64,000 nucleotides of DNA from Fidelibacterota bacterium (GTDB taxonomy: Bacteria; Fidelibacterota; UBA8477; JABMPR01). Made by a program: the position numbers and the translations under genes. The stretch covers positions 1-64,000 of the forward strand of contig JABMOS010000113.1 of NCBI GenBank assembly GCA_013203185.1, written 5' to 3'. The notes below the pieces were generated by a model. The model saw only the letters and a program-made list of their open reading frames with translations, was not told where the DNA came from and did no database searches. Of the stretch, positions 37,549 to 46,987 are shown one piece after another (position 1 is the first letter of the stretch; the number at the start of each line of letters is the position of its first letter).

Positions 37549-38226
37549 TTAAATAGTTTTTGATTCTTGATTAGAAAAAGTTTTCATAAATGCGATGATA
37601 AAGCCCAGACCCCGTTTCATTTCAGGCGTGTTGAGCTCCCGCATGGCCTTCCAGATTGAAACTTCCTGGATATCGTCTACCTTCATTTTATCGAATACAG
37701 TAATGGCATTTTTAACAGCTCCCATCATCTGTGGTTGTGTGACCGTCCGGAGAGTTTCCAGAATTGGGACAATATTATCGGCCAGCAGCCTCACATCCTC
37801 AGTTGAAAAATGCTCAACTACATTATCACTTATGTGGACTGCTTCTCTGGCAAATTCGAAATATTTTGCGCGATCAAGCTTATCCAAGGTATCCAGAGTA
37901 TCTCCGAATAATTCTTTCCCGATGGGTTTGAAATCTTCAAAGAAATCCAGGGCACTTTCCAGTTTGGCAATCACTTCGGTTATGTTGTTGGTATTCCGCA
38001 CGATGAGTTTTACCAAGTGCAGGAAATCTCCTGTTTTAACAAAGGGAGCGATTTCTTCAAACTCTTCAATGGCACCAGCGAATAGGTCTTTGGCAACTCT
38101 TGTGAGATCTTCTTTGAGATCTTCCATTTCCTGGCGCTGCCGTTTCACCTGTGCTAATTCAGCAGTAATACCATCCAGAGTGGTTTGGATTGCGGCGAGT
38201 TGAGCAGAAATGTCACTGCCACTCAT
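37549..38226 (-). CDS. DUF1641-like protein
   Basis: 225 aa helical protein; C-terminal 'TPEMKRGLGFIIAFMKTF' typical of DUF1641; sits between SQR and TusE genes. Confidence 0.75.
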   Translation of the reverse strand: MSGSDISAQLAAIQTTLDGITAELAQVKRQRQEMEDLKEDLTRVAKDLFAGAIEEFEEIAPFVKTGDFLHLVKLIVRNTNNITEVIAKLESALDFFEDFKPIGKELFGDTLDTLDKLDRAKYFEFAREAVHISDNVVEHFSTEDVRLLADNIVPILETLRTVTQPQMMGAVKNAITVFDKMKVDDIQEVSIWKAMRELNTPEMKRGLGFIIAFMKTFSNQESKTI

Positions 38227-38227
38227 G

Positions 38228-39457
38228 TCAGGCTCGCTTTCCAGCCATCAACATATGTGATTCTATTGGGAGCTCAGCTCCCTTCAGCAGCAGATTCCAG
38301 TACATCCAGCGGAACATCATTTTGCCATAGTGGTTCATTCGGGTTTCTTCAAGCAGGGAAAAGGGACCAACACCCGGTAGAGGAAACTTGCCAGGGAGAG
38401 GCTCGGTATCATAGTTGAAATCGATGAGAATTCCCTTCCCAAAGCCAGATTCAATGTAGCAATTGGCATGTCCATCAAATTTACCTCTCAATGGTCTGCC
38501 ATCGATATAACTCAGCAGGTTATCCTGGAGAATATCTGCTTGAAAGTGGGCTACGGATCCAGCTTTAGAGCTGGGTAGATTTGTGGCATCACCAATCACA
38601 AAAATATTGTCATTTGCCAGTGATTGAAGCGTGAATTTATCTGTGGGAATGAAGTTCAACTCATCACCCAATCCCGACCTGGCAATAAGATCATCACCCA
38701 TATTTGTGGGGATGGTTACCAGTAGATCATAGTCAATAGTGGTTTCATCCCAGGCTACGAGTTTGTTGTTTTCCCAATCCACCCTGCCAGTACTGAATTC
38801 TGGTGTGAGACTGATATTCTTCTTGTTGAGAAATTCGCCAAAAACCTTGGATGCCTTGGGTTTTGTAAAAGCACCAGGCAGAGGTGTCACAAACTCAATA
38901 TCCACCTTGTCGCGAATACCCTGTTCAGTAAACCACCAGTCCGCCAGAAAGACGAATTCCAGAGGCGCTACTGGACATTTGATAGGCATCTCAACAATGT
39001 TGAGAACCATCTTCCCACCTTCCCAATATTTTAGAAACTGTTGGAGGGCCACAGCACCTTCTACGGTATAAAAATCGAATACGTTTTTATGCCAGCCACC
39101 TTCATGCATACCTTCGGTCTCAGCAGGATTAATCTTGGTGCCAGTTGCTACCAGGAGAATATCATACGTTAAGACTTTGCCCCCATCGAGGATAACCTGG
39201 TTCTTATCTGCCTGAATCAAATCGATTTTGGAGAAAATGACATTTACACCAGGAGGGAAGAAATCTCTCTTGGGCTTGATAACATCTCGTCGATTGTAGA
39301 TTCCAAATGGAATAAAGAGGAACCCTGGCTGGTAATAATGGGTTTCATATTGGTCAACTATGGTGATATCCCATTCTTCTTTATTGAGAACTGCGTCCAT
39401 TTTATTGAGCATCATTGTGCCGGCAGTACCAGCTCCAAGGATAAGTAGTTTCTTCAT
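38228..39457 (-). CDS. sqr: sulfide:quinone oxidoreductase family FAD protein
   Basis: 'KKLLILGAGTAGTMMLNKM' dinucleotide fold, 'LLVATGTKI', 'NIFVIGDATNLPSSKAGSVAHFQADIL', C-terminal 'GMLLKG'-like tail; Met at 39457 preferred over 39514. Confidence 0.85.
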   Translation of the reverse strand: MKKLLILGAGTAGTMMLNKMDAVLNKEEWDITIVDQYETHYYQPGFLFIPFGIYNRRDVIKPKRDFFPPGVNVIFSKIDLIQADKNQVILDGGKVLTYDILLVATGTKINPAETEGMHEGGWHKNVFDFYTVEGAVALQQFLKYWEGGKMVLNIVEMPIKCPVAPLEFVFLADWWFTEQGIRDKVDIEFVTPLPGAFTKPKASKVFGEFLNKKNISLTPEFSTGRVDWENNKLVAWDETTIDYDLLVTIPTNMGDDLIARSGLGDELNFIPTDKFTLQSLANDNIFVIGDATNLPSSKAGSVAHFQADILQDNLLSYIDGRPLRGKFDGHANCYIESGFGKGILIDFNYDTEPLPGKFPLPGVGPFSLLEETRMNHYGKMMFRWMYWNLLLKGAELPIESHMLMAGKRA

Positions 39458-39573
39458 GCTTTTTGCTCCAGTATTGTTGAAAAGGGCAACAAGATCTGAC
39501 TTTCTAAGATACAAAGATTATACATTTGCTTTTTCAGTCTTGTGTCATGGTTGCTATGGTAAATAATCAGCAT

Positions 39574-39602
39574 CATTTGATACTGATTATCAGTAACAAA
39601 TG
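39574..39602. promoter_or_regulatory. 29-bp near-perfect palindrome upstream of SQR operon
   Basis: CATTTGATACTGAT-T-ATCAGTAACAAATG: 14-nt arms, one mismatch, 1-nt spacer; 117 nt upstream of the predicted SQR start. Confidence 0.6.
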
Positions 39603-39956
39603 TTATACCAAACTATTGTATGTATCAAAAAGGTTGTTATCGCTAAAGTAATGAAATCTCTAATTTTGCATCTTCAAGTACATATCTCATGCCCGTGGAC
39701 GATGAAGGGGTATTTGGGACCGGATTAGGATGATAAGCGTAACTAGTCGAGAATCTCTAAATGCAATAAAAATAGAGAGTAATAACAGTCTGACACACTG
39801 AGAATTAGGTGGGGATTACCCCAGGAATCAATGTTGATTGCTCTTCGCAATCGTTGGTTATGGCAGGTGCATCAGTTAAAGAATTTGAGTCATTCTCAGC
39901 AAAAATTAAAAGAGTTTCATGTTCTTAGATTTCAGGTACGCCATTCTAATATTGAG

Positions 39957-42251
39957 TCAGCCGGGAGAATTGCTTCGTATTAGCAGCCCCGCCGCACCAT
40001 AAAGAATCAATGCAACTCCTAGTCCTATTGAGTACCCCCAGCTAATCACAAGGAGGATGGTGATGGTTGAACCCAGCACTGAAGCTGCCCCGTTCACTGC
40101 AAAACTCCAATCCACCAGTGGTCCAACATGTCTCACACCCTTGGGAAAAGGCATGCCCATAAAGAAACCCAGGGGACTAACAAGAAGAATGGTGGCCACA
40201 ATTCTTATCCCTTGTCCAAAATTGCCAAATATGAACACGATGTATCTGAATAAGACGATATCCAGGAAAATCCACGCGATAATTGCCAGGAAAACCACTT
40301 TCGATTCAAATGTTGAGGAGTAGCGACTTCCAATACCTGAACTTATGAGGAGGGTCATGAGAATTGCTGCCACACTATACACTGAAGGACCAACCAATAG
40401 GGTGAATTGCTGCATGAGAATTAACTCTACAGCCATATAGCAAAATCCAATAAGAGCAAAATAGCCGTAGTTAGAGAGGGAAAGGCTTGGTCCCTTCTTT
40501 AAATAGGGAATAAGAGTGATGGGAAAGATAAACAAAATGACCACCATTATGATAATTACAACAATCAATTTTGTCAGGGGGAAGCCCCTGAATTCATAGG
40601 GGAGCAATCTAGCTTCCTTATCAAAACTCAGATTCTTCCAAAGTCCCATTTGAGCGGCAAAGGGTCGGTTATCACTATTGGGAGAAATATCAATAGCCAG
40701 GGAATCGGCCACTTCTTTCCAACCCAGATCTACAATTCTCTGGTAGATATTATCCTTCAGGGAATCCACAGCGGGATAAACGAGATGTATATCCTCATAG
40801 TTTTCCTCGGTGATATCTCGCAGAGCGACCTGCAAGAAGTCAGTCTCAAGGGGTCTTTTTGAAAGCAAGAGAACCTTACGACGCATCTGGGGTAAATTGT
40901 ATACGGCAATGTGCGATTTTGGCTTCTCAACGCCCAGAATATCCAGAGCTATCAGGGACTCACTCACCAGTCGAGGCATATAGAATTGATGTTCCATCAT
41001 GAGATATCCTGAATCAGATAAGGCGATCCAGTAATCCTGAAACGCTTCCGTGGTAAACAGGTAATTTTCAGCCAATGCAAAAGATCCTGATGCAAGAGCA
41101 GCAAAGGTATTGGAACTCAATGAGTAGATCACATCAAAATGAGAAGGATGCCGGCGAATAAATGCCCGTGCATCTTCCGAAACGACTGTAACTCTTGAAT
41201 CTTTGTAAAAATGACTCGTGTACTCAGGCAAAGTCACCAGCTCCGATGAAAGGGTGTCAGTATATGAGCTCAGATATCCATGAGGATCCCCTTCAGTCAG
41301 CATTTTGTTAAACCATGGGTTGACCTCCACAGCATGAACTTCAGCAGCACCTTCAACCAATGCCTGGATGACATCGGAACCACCTCCAGCTCCCAGAGAT
41401 AGAAATCTGCAGGCTTCGAACTGACGAATTAAATCACCTGCAGGAATACCCCACATGTCTTCTGACCCACTGTCAGGCAAACTGAAGTCTCCATCAAAAC
41501 CGTACACAGGTGTATTGGCTGCATTGTCAATCACCATTCCTCTTGCTTCATCACCTGGATAGGCGAACATCTTAATCTGTGCCATGGCATCCCAGTGCTG
41601 GTAGATACTTGGGAGACGTTCAGGTTTGGCTGACTTCAGCAGTGAGTGGCCATTATAACTGGCACCAATTGCCAGCAGGACCAGTATACCGGGTAGGAGC
41701 TTTAATAACCTGTTGCTATTTAGCATAGCAGCCATAAATATTGGAATACTGACCAGAAAGGTAGCCACTGGAGTGCTAAAAATATTCATTGATACAATGG
41801 CTCCAATCACCCCAAGTCCGGCACCTAGAAGATCAGCCATATATAAATTGGAGATATTGGTGTGAAAGCGTTTAAACAGAATCGCCAGAGCGATGCCGCA
41901 GAAATAAAAGCTGGAGCTGAGAATGAGAATGACCAGTATGAGTTTTCCCAGCATAGCCAGACTACCGGTAAGAGTTGAGAAACTCATTCCGAGACGGTAG
42001 ACCAGGGGAGGACCGAGGAGGATCATAACCCCACCTAAGAGCAGGCTATTTCGCATACTTCTCATCGTATCCACTTTGGGGATCACGCGCAGTGTCAAGG
42101 CCCCCAAACCAAGACCGAGAATGGCCAATGATAGTACCAGAAAAGCGAATGTGTAGAAAAACTCTGCTGCCAGGATACGGGTCCAGATTAATTCAAGTGA
42201 TAGTAGTGAAAATGATAGTAGTGCAACGGTGTAGGTTTGTTTGCGATCCAT
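39957..42251 (-). CDS. membrane protein with central spermidine synthase-like (SAM-binding) domain
   Basis: N- and C-terminal TM bundles flanking 'FLSLGAGGGSDVIQALVEGAAEVHAVEVNPW' and 'DARAFIRRHPSHFDVIYS'; Met 42251 preferred. Confidence 0.8.
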   Translation of the reverse strand: MDRKQTYTVALLSFSLLSLELIWTRILAAEFFYTFAFLVLSLAILGLGLGALTLRVIPKVDTMRSMRNSLLLGGVMILLGPPLVYRLGMSFSTLTGSLAMLGKLILVILILSSSFYFCGIALAILFKRFHTNISNLYMADLLGAGLGVIGAIVSMNIFSTPVATFLVSIPIFMAAMLNSNRLLKLLPGILVLLAIGASYNGHSLLKSAKPERLPSIYQHWDAMAQIKMFAYPGDEARGMVIDNAANTPVYGFDGDFSLPDSGSEDMWGIPAGDLIRQFEACRFLSLGAGGGSDVIQALVEGAAEVHAVEVNPWFNKMLTEGDPHGYLSSYTDTLSSELVTLPEYTSHFYKDSRVTVVSEDARAFIRRHPSHFDVIYSLSSNTFAALASGSFALAENYLFTTEAFQDYWIALSDSGYLMMEHQFYMPRLVSESLIALDILGVEKPKSHIAVYNLPQMRRKVLLLSKRPLETDFLQVALRDITEENYEDIHLVYPAVDSLKDNIYQRIVDLGWKEVADSLAIDISPNSDNRPFAAQMGLWKNLSFDKEARLLPYEFRGFPLTKLIVVIIIMVVILFIFPITLIPYLKKGPSLSLSNYGYFALIGFCYMAVELILMQQFTLLVGPSVYSVAAILMTLLISSGIGSRYSSTFESKVVFLAIIAWIFLDIVLFRYIVFIFGNFGQGIRIVATILLVSPLGFFMGMPFPKGVRHVGPLVDWSFAVNGAASVLGSTITILLVISWGYSIGLGVALILYGAAGLLIRSNSPG

Positions 42252-42465
42252 GTTCCCCTCAGAAGTCAAATTGTATCATACAGATGCTGTTGGATGTTTA
42301 ATGCGACGCTTCTCCACATGCTGAATATGGATTCAATATAAATTGCTTGATAACCCATTTTGATAATCTTCGACCAGTGGTATTTTTATTCGGCAGAAGG
42401 TTTCGCAATGCGATATGCATTGCATTGTCCATGGGCTTGAGGTACTAGCTGCAGGGATCGTTGAG

Positions 42466-42915
42466 CTACGGAAATTGAAGACAGTTATTCAACCACTCCT
42501 GGATCTCACAGTTTCCCTGAATGAGAGCATCAATGGTGCAGGCGGCTTGAGCCAGGGCTTGGGTCGTCTCTACATCTTTATAAGTAATATCCATTTCCAC
42601 CCACAGCATTTCAATGTCACCATGGAGGTTGGCAACTGCAGCAGCAGAGGTAAATGCATAAACGAGGTCTTGCCCTGATCGGTTTCGACGTCCTGCAATC
42701 TTGATTCTTATTGTATGACCCAATTCAGGATGTTCAAAGATATCAATGCTGATGAGTTCTGGACCACCTCGGTTTAACTGAAAATATTGTTTAATGCAGT
42801 GGGGGATTTGCACGTCTTGTAATTGAGCAGAGAGGAGGAGTGGGAACAGACATATTAAGAAAAATAAATATACAGATTTAATAATTGTGTACCCCCTGAA
42901 TAGGTAAAACATCAT
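42466..42915 (-). CDS. small secreted protein, tandem paralog B
   Basis: Signal peptide; clear similarity to the adjacent ORF; shared C-terminus 'CTIDALIxGNCExxxWxxxCLQFP'. Confidence 0.75.
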   Translation of the reverse strand: MMFYLFRGYTIIKSVYLFFLICLFPLLLSAQLQDVQIPHCIKQYFQLNRGGPELISIDIFEHPELGHTIRIKIAGRRNRSGQDLVYAFTSAAAVANLHGDIEMLWVEMDITYKDVETTQALAQAACTIDALIQGNCEIQEWLNNCLQFP

Positions 42916-42939
42916 CTGAAAATTTTTGAAAAGACTAGG

Positions 42940-43359
42940 TTATGGGAACTGTAGACAATCCTTCCACCATTTTTCGGTTTCGCAGTTCCCAATTATTAGC
43001 GCATCAATGGTACAATTCGCAGGTGCCAGAGCCACGGTTGTCTCGGCCCCTCTAAAATTAATATCCATCTCCACCCAAAGGAGTTCAAAGGGTCGCTCAG
43101 CCATATTGGCCACAGCAGCAGCAGCTGCGAAGGCAAAAGCCAGATCCTTGGCACTTTTATTTCGGCTTGCGATGATGTTTATTTTGATGGCACGACCTGA
43201 TTGACGATGATTTAACACTTCGGTTGAAATGAGTTCGGGACCCAGACGATTCATCTGAAAATAGGTTTGAATAGACGCAGGAATCTGAGCGTCAGAAATC
43301 TTTGCTTCTAAAAGAATTGGAAGCAAAACAAGCGGAATGAGTATTGAGTAGAATTTCAT
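42940..43359 (-). CDS. small secreted protein, tandem paralog A
   Basis: Signal peptide; 'GPELIS', 'LLWVEMDI', 'CTIDALIIGNCETEKWWKDCLQFP' shared with paralog B. Confidence 0.75.
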   Translation of the reverse strand: MKFYSILIPLVLLPILLEAKISDAQIPASIQTYFQMNRLGPELISTEVLNHRQSGRAIKINIIASRNKSAKDLAFAFAAAAAVANMAERPFELLWVEMDINFRGAETTVALAPANCTIDALIIGNCETEKWWKDCLQFP

Positions 43360-43539
43360 AATTAAAGCTCCCCAGTGTGATCAGTACTTTTCCAGATACC
43401 AACCGTGCCAAGTTTACATCCGGACTGTTCAATTCTCCAAATTAAATATACTATAGATTAAAGGAGTTGCATTCATGATTTGGAAGACCCACCTCCCAGC
43501 TTAAATTTCATGATAACTACTCCAAGGGGAAACTCATTA

Positions 43540-43671
43540 ATGACCGGATTAGCTCACATAGACAGTCCCATGTTGCTATTGGAAAAAGTCATCAATCAAT
43601 ATGGTTTCGGTGGAGCTCGCGATATTCTTCAAGAAATATCAATACTATTACGTGGTGAGAGGAACAAATGA
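43540..43671 (+). CDS. candidate 43-aa microprotein translationally coupled to hemerythrin
   Basis: AAGGGGA RBS ~10 nt before ATG 43540; stop TGA overlaps hemerythrin ATG (ATGA). Short, so tentative. Confidence 0.4.
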   Translation: MTGLAHIDSPMLLLEKVINQYGFGGARDILQEISILLRGERNK

Positions 43672-44078
43672 TGGTATTTATAGAATGGAAAGATGCGTAT
43701 TCAGTCAACATTGCTGACATTGATAAGCAGCACAAACATTTGATAGATATCATCAATAGGCTGCACTCGGCGATACTTTCAGGCAAAGACAGTGAGGCAC
43801 TAAGCTACATAATGACTGATTTGGTTTATTACACGATTTATCATTTTGAAACTGAAGAAAAATTCTTCGATGAACATAATTATCCACAATCAGAACAACA
43901 TAAAAACGAGCATAAAGATTTGGCCCAAAAGGTAGCCGTCTTAAAGCAGAAGCATGACAGTGGAGAAAAAGTCTTAAGCATCGATGTGATGAGCTTTCTA
44001 AGAGAGTGGCTTCAAGATCATATCTTAGGTTCTGATGCAGAGTTTGGTCCTTACCTGAATAACAAAGGGGTGCATTAG
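43668..44078 (+). CDS. bacteriohemerythrin
   Basis: 'DIDKQHKHLIDIIN', 'YHFETEEKFFDEHNYPQSEQHKNEHKDL', 'WLQDHILGSD' diiron ligands. Confidence 0.94.
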   Translation: MMVFIEWKDAYSVNIADIDKQHKHLIDIINRLHSAILSGKDSEALSYIMTDLVYYTIYHFETEEKFFDEHNYPQSEQHKNEHKDLAQKVAVLKQKHDSGEKVLSIDVMSFLREWLQDHILGSDAEFGPYLNNKGVH

Positions 44079-44270
44079 CGTTCCAACTCCATCCAAAATG
44101 TTGAGCGCTCTAGGTGATTGTTGAATTTTATCAAAATGGCTCAGGCCAGGATCGAAAAAGCCAGGGTGAATGACATTGATCACGGGATTGAAACCTATTT
44201 GGTAAAATAATAGCGATAATCAAATCCTGCGGCTTAGTTTGACTCTCGTGTTATTTGAAGGAGTGAAAAA

Positions 44271-44675
44271 ATGCAAGTATTAGTCTGGGAAGAGAGATTT
44301 AGTGTAGGCATTCGGGAATTCGATCAACACCACAAGATTTTGTTTGAAATGATCAATTCACTCATTTTTGCCCAAGAGGATGGTAGAGATCCTGATATTA
44401 TAAAAAATTCTCTAGAGCAATTGCGCAGCTATACTATTTTCCATTTTGTAGCAGAAGAAGCCATGATGAAGCACTTTGAATTCGAAGGCCTGGATGAGCA
44501 TATTGCTGAGCATGAAACACTCCTTCAACAAGTTGTCGAATATCAAGACAGAATTGCTGCAAATGATGGCGTCACCATAGACGAGGTCCTTAATTTCCTT
44601 GCAGGTTGGTTGCTGGACCATACACTTGGGCTGGATCAGCTTTACGGACCCTACCTCACTCGGTTTACAGATTAA
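44271..44675 (+). CDS. bacteriohemerythrin
   Basis: 'EFDQHHKILFEMIN', 'FHFVAEEAMMKHFEFEGLDEHIAEHETLL', 'WLLDHTLGLD'. Confidence 0.94.
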   Translation: MQVLVWEERFSVGIREFDQHHKILFEMINSLIFAQEDGRDPDIIKNSLEQLRSYTIFHFVAEEAMMKHFEFEGLDEHIAEHETLLQQVVEYQDRIAANDGVTIDEVLNFLAGWLLDHTLGLDQLYGPYLTRFTD

Positions 44676-44706
44676 ACCCGGATTAATGTCGGCTTACCCT
44701 GTTTAT

Positions 44707-44895
44707 TCAATCTTGGAAAATTTCTTCAATTGAGAGTTCAAATACCCGAGCCACTTTGAAAGCCAGGGGGAGACTGGGATCAAATTTCCCCGTCTCAATG
44801 GCATTCACCGTTTGCCTCGAAACTTCAAGAGCCTCAGCTAACTGAGCCTGCGTCCAATCCCGCTCCGCCCGAAGTATCTTTAGCCGATTTTTCAT
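44707..44895 (-). CDS. XRE-family HTH regulator (short, YgzD-like)
   Basis: 'RDWTQAQLAEALEVSRQTVNAIETGKFDPSLPLAFKVARVFELSIEEIF'. Confidence 0.93.
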   Translation of the reverse strand: MKNRLKILRAERDWTQAQLAEALEVSRQTVNAIETGKFDPSLPLAFKVARVFELSIEEIFQD

Positions 44896-45314
44896 CTGTA
44901 GCGCCTATTCCCGGTGAAGAGACCGAAGGCATATGATAGCGACATGAGTAAGACGAGATGTGATATTTCTGGCTGGAAGCCAATGAGGTGGGCATCTTCA
45001 AGTAATTCATAACTGAGACCAGCTACAACTCCAACACTCAATGATAGTGCGGTCGCCTCGAGTTGTATCTTTTGCTGCATCTCATCCAAACCCCTTAAAT
45101 TATGTTTATTGGCTATGATCCAACCAATGCCAAATCCCAGATTCACCAGGATTGCCAGTAGATTTGGTAACGTATCTGACTGCCAGATAAATGTAGGTCC
45201 GAAAGCGGCCAGGGCCATGCTTACCACCCAGGCAGCTGTCCAATAACCCAGGCGGAGCGTATTTTGTTTTAGTCGGCTGGTCCATTTGCCGGTTTCGTTT
45301 GTTGGTGTATTCAT
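44892..45314 (-). CDS. four-TM membrane protein paired with XRE regulator
   Basis: 140 aa, hydrophobic segments, 'NLRGLDEMQQKIQLEATALSL'; 4-nt overlap with the regulator gene. Confidence 0.75.
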   Translation of the reverse strand: MNTPTNETGKWTSRLKQNTLRLGYWTAAWVVSMALAAFGPTFIWQSDTLPNLLAILVNLGFGIGWIIANKHNLRGLDEMQQKIQLEATALSLSVGVVAGLSYELLEDAHLIGFQPEISHLVLLMSLSYAFGLFTGNRRYR

Positions 45315-45347
45315 CTGTATGGTTCCCTTGTCATTATGTTAAGTTTC

Positions 45348-45383
45348 CTTGACTAAATTAGACCTAATTAGGCATAAGTCAAG
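45348..45383 (-). promoter_or_regulatory. nested inverted-repeat operator/promoter of XRE-membrane protein pair
   Basis: CTTGACT...AGTCAAG arms enclosing CCTAATTAGG; minus strand reads TTGACT-N17-AATTTA, so the palindrome lies in the -35/-10 spacer. Confidence 0.5.
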
Positions 45384-45493
45384 TACACTTTACAAAAAGA
45401 TTAGTATGCTTGATATTTATCTTCGCACAAATGCCAGAGCCTAGTGCACAAATTGATTAACATCTCCACGCAGAAATCATTAGTTTTCCATCC

Positions 45494-46531
45494 ATGAAGA
45501 TGCTTAAGCGACTTGTCCTGTTTGTCATTGCCCTTTTTGCCTACCTCATTTTGCGAGAGATGCTCAACTTCTATGTCCTGGCCTACACGGCGAATCCCTA
45601 TCTGGGCTATCTGGTTCTTATCATTCTGGTTTCTGTTTTGGTTTACTTCGTGGTAATCCCTTTGTACAGAATCAGCAGAATCAGTGGTGATCCGGGTCCC
45701 GTTTGGAAAAAACGCAAAGAGGCCGAGCTCATGGAAATGCGTCTCCAGCGCAGAGCAAACAACAAGTTTCTCACGGAACTTGGATATGTTAATCCAACTT
45801 CAGGGACAACCCTTGAACGTTATGAGCTTTCGACAAACGAGCTGTCTCAGCGTTGTGACAAGATCAGACGAAAATATGTGGTTCATCTGTTTTACAGCAG
45901 TGCCGTATCCCAGTACGGTTTTATTGATGCAATTCTCATCTTTTCAGCCAACGTTAACCTGATCAAAGAGATTTTTACCCTCTATACAGGCCGTGCTTCA
46001 GGTAGGGACCTGTGGCATATCATGAAGCAAATCTACTATTCCATTGCCATCGGGGGATCCGAGGGAGTGGAATTTGCCGTGGAAGAATTGATCTCCAAGA
46101 TGGGTTCTGACACCCTGAAAAGTATTCCCTTCTTTGATAAGGTCATGGCGTCCATTGCCAGCGGCTTTACCAATGCCGTTTTATTGTCACGTATTTCATT
46201 GATTACCGAAAACTACTGCAGAATGACTTATATAGAATCGACACGCGATCTTTCCCCGGATCCCGGACAAATTCTGTCTTCAACCAAATCCATTGTCCAG
46301 GAACCCATTCGCCATATCAAAGCGCAGCTGAATGATATAGCCAAACAAAAGGCCATAGACTTCTCGCGCTACGCCGTTAATCCAACCAGAACGGTCATCG
46401 AAAAAGCCATTGATAGATTCAGGTCGCAATCTGATGAGGAAGAAACCGAATCTGTTAAGAGAAGTATTGCCATAGGGCTGAACCCCCTGAAATATTTCAG
46501 TCTGCGCAAAGAGCGTAGGTCCAAAAAATAA
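45494..46531 (+). CDS. DUF697/YcjF-like membrane protein
   Basis: N-terminal TM pair and 'IDAILIFSANVNLIKEIFTLYTGRASGRDLWHIMKQIYYSIAIGGS' DUF697-like region. Confidence 0.65.
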   Translation: MKMLKRLVLFVIALFAYLILREMLNFYVLAYTANPYLGYLVLIILVSVLVYFVVIPLYRISRISGDPGPVWKKRKEAELMEMRLQRRANNKFLTELGYVNPTSGTTLERYELSTNELSQRCDKIRRKYVVHLFYSSAVSQYGFIDAILIFSANVNLIKEIFTLYTGRASGRDLWHIMKQIYYSIAIGGSEGVEFAVEELISKMGSDTLKSIPFFDKVMASIASGFTNAVLLSRISLITENYCRMTYIESTRDLSPDPGQILSSTKSIVQEPIRHIKAQLNDIAKQKAIDFSRYAVNPTRTVIEKAIDRFRSQSDEEETESVKRSIAIGLNPLKYFSLRKERRSKK

Positions 46532-46539
46532 TCCCATCT

Positions 46540-46735
46540 GTCTTAGCGAGCACGTCGGCAAGCTTAGCGTAGGCTCTACGAAACAATCTCCTAATCCCTG
46601 GCAAACGGATAGCTTAGAGATCGCCGCGCTGCGCTCGCGAAGACGTATAAGGAACAGCCCAATCTCAAACCTGGTGGACATTACGATAAACTCAATGTCC
46701 GGGTATTGAGGCTGTCGAAGGGGTAGGCTGGTCCT
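46540..46735. repeat. dispersed repeat, copy C (divergent)
   Basis: GGACATT-acgataaactc-AATGTCC hairpin flanked by CAGCC.../TTGAGGCTG; 'TTGAGGCTGTCGAAGG' word family. Confidence 0.5.
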
Positions 46736-46987
46736 TTACACGACAAAATAGTTTAAATCGGAGATTATCCATTTTGGTTTAGATTGTCCTGGTCTGAAAG
46801 GGCTGTAATTATGAGCGCGGGGAGAACTATTATCAAACAAAAACCAGAGACAAAATGCATGAAAACATCCGATTGCTATTGCAGCTTGATAATTTGTGAC
46901 TATTATAGTCACGTTAGTATGAGTTACTCTGAATTATCCTACCAAATTTCAATCCCAAAAAAATACAAATATTTATTGAGGTAAACC

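Noticed and set aside
37595-38203. 202-aa plus-strand ORF antisense to the DUF1641 gene
   Set aside because: Ser/Arg-rich, no recognisable motifs, fully opposite a better-supported CDS; shadow ORF.
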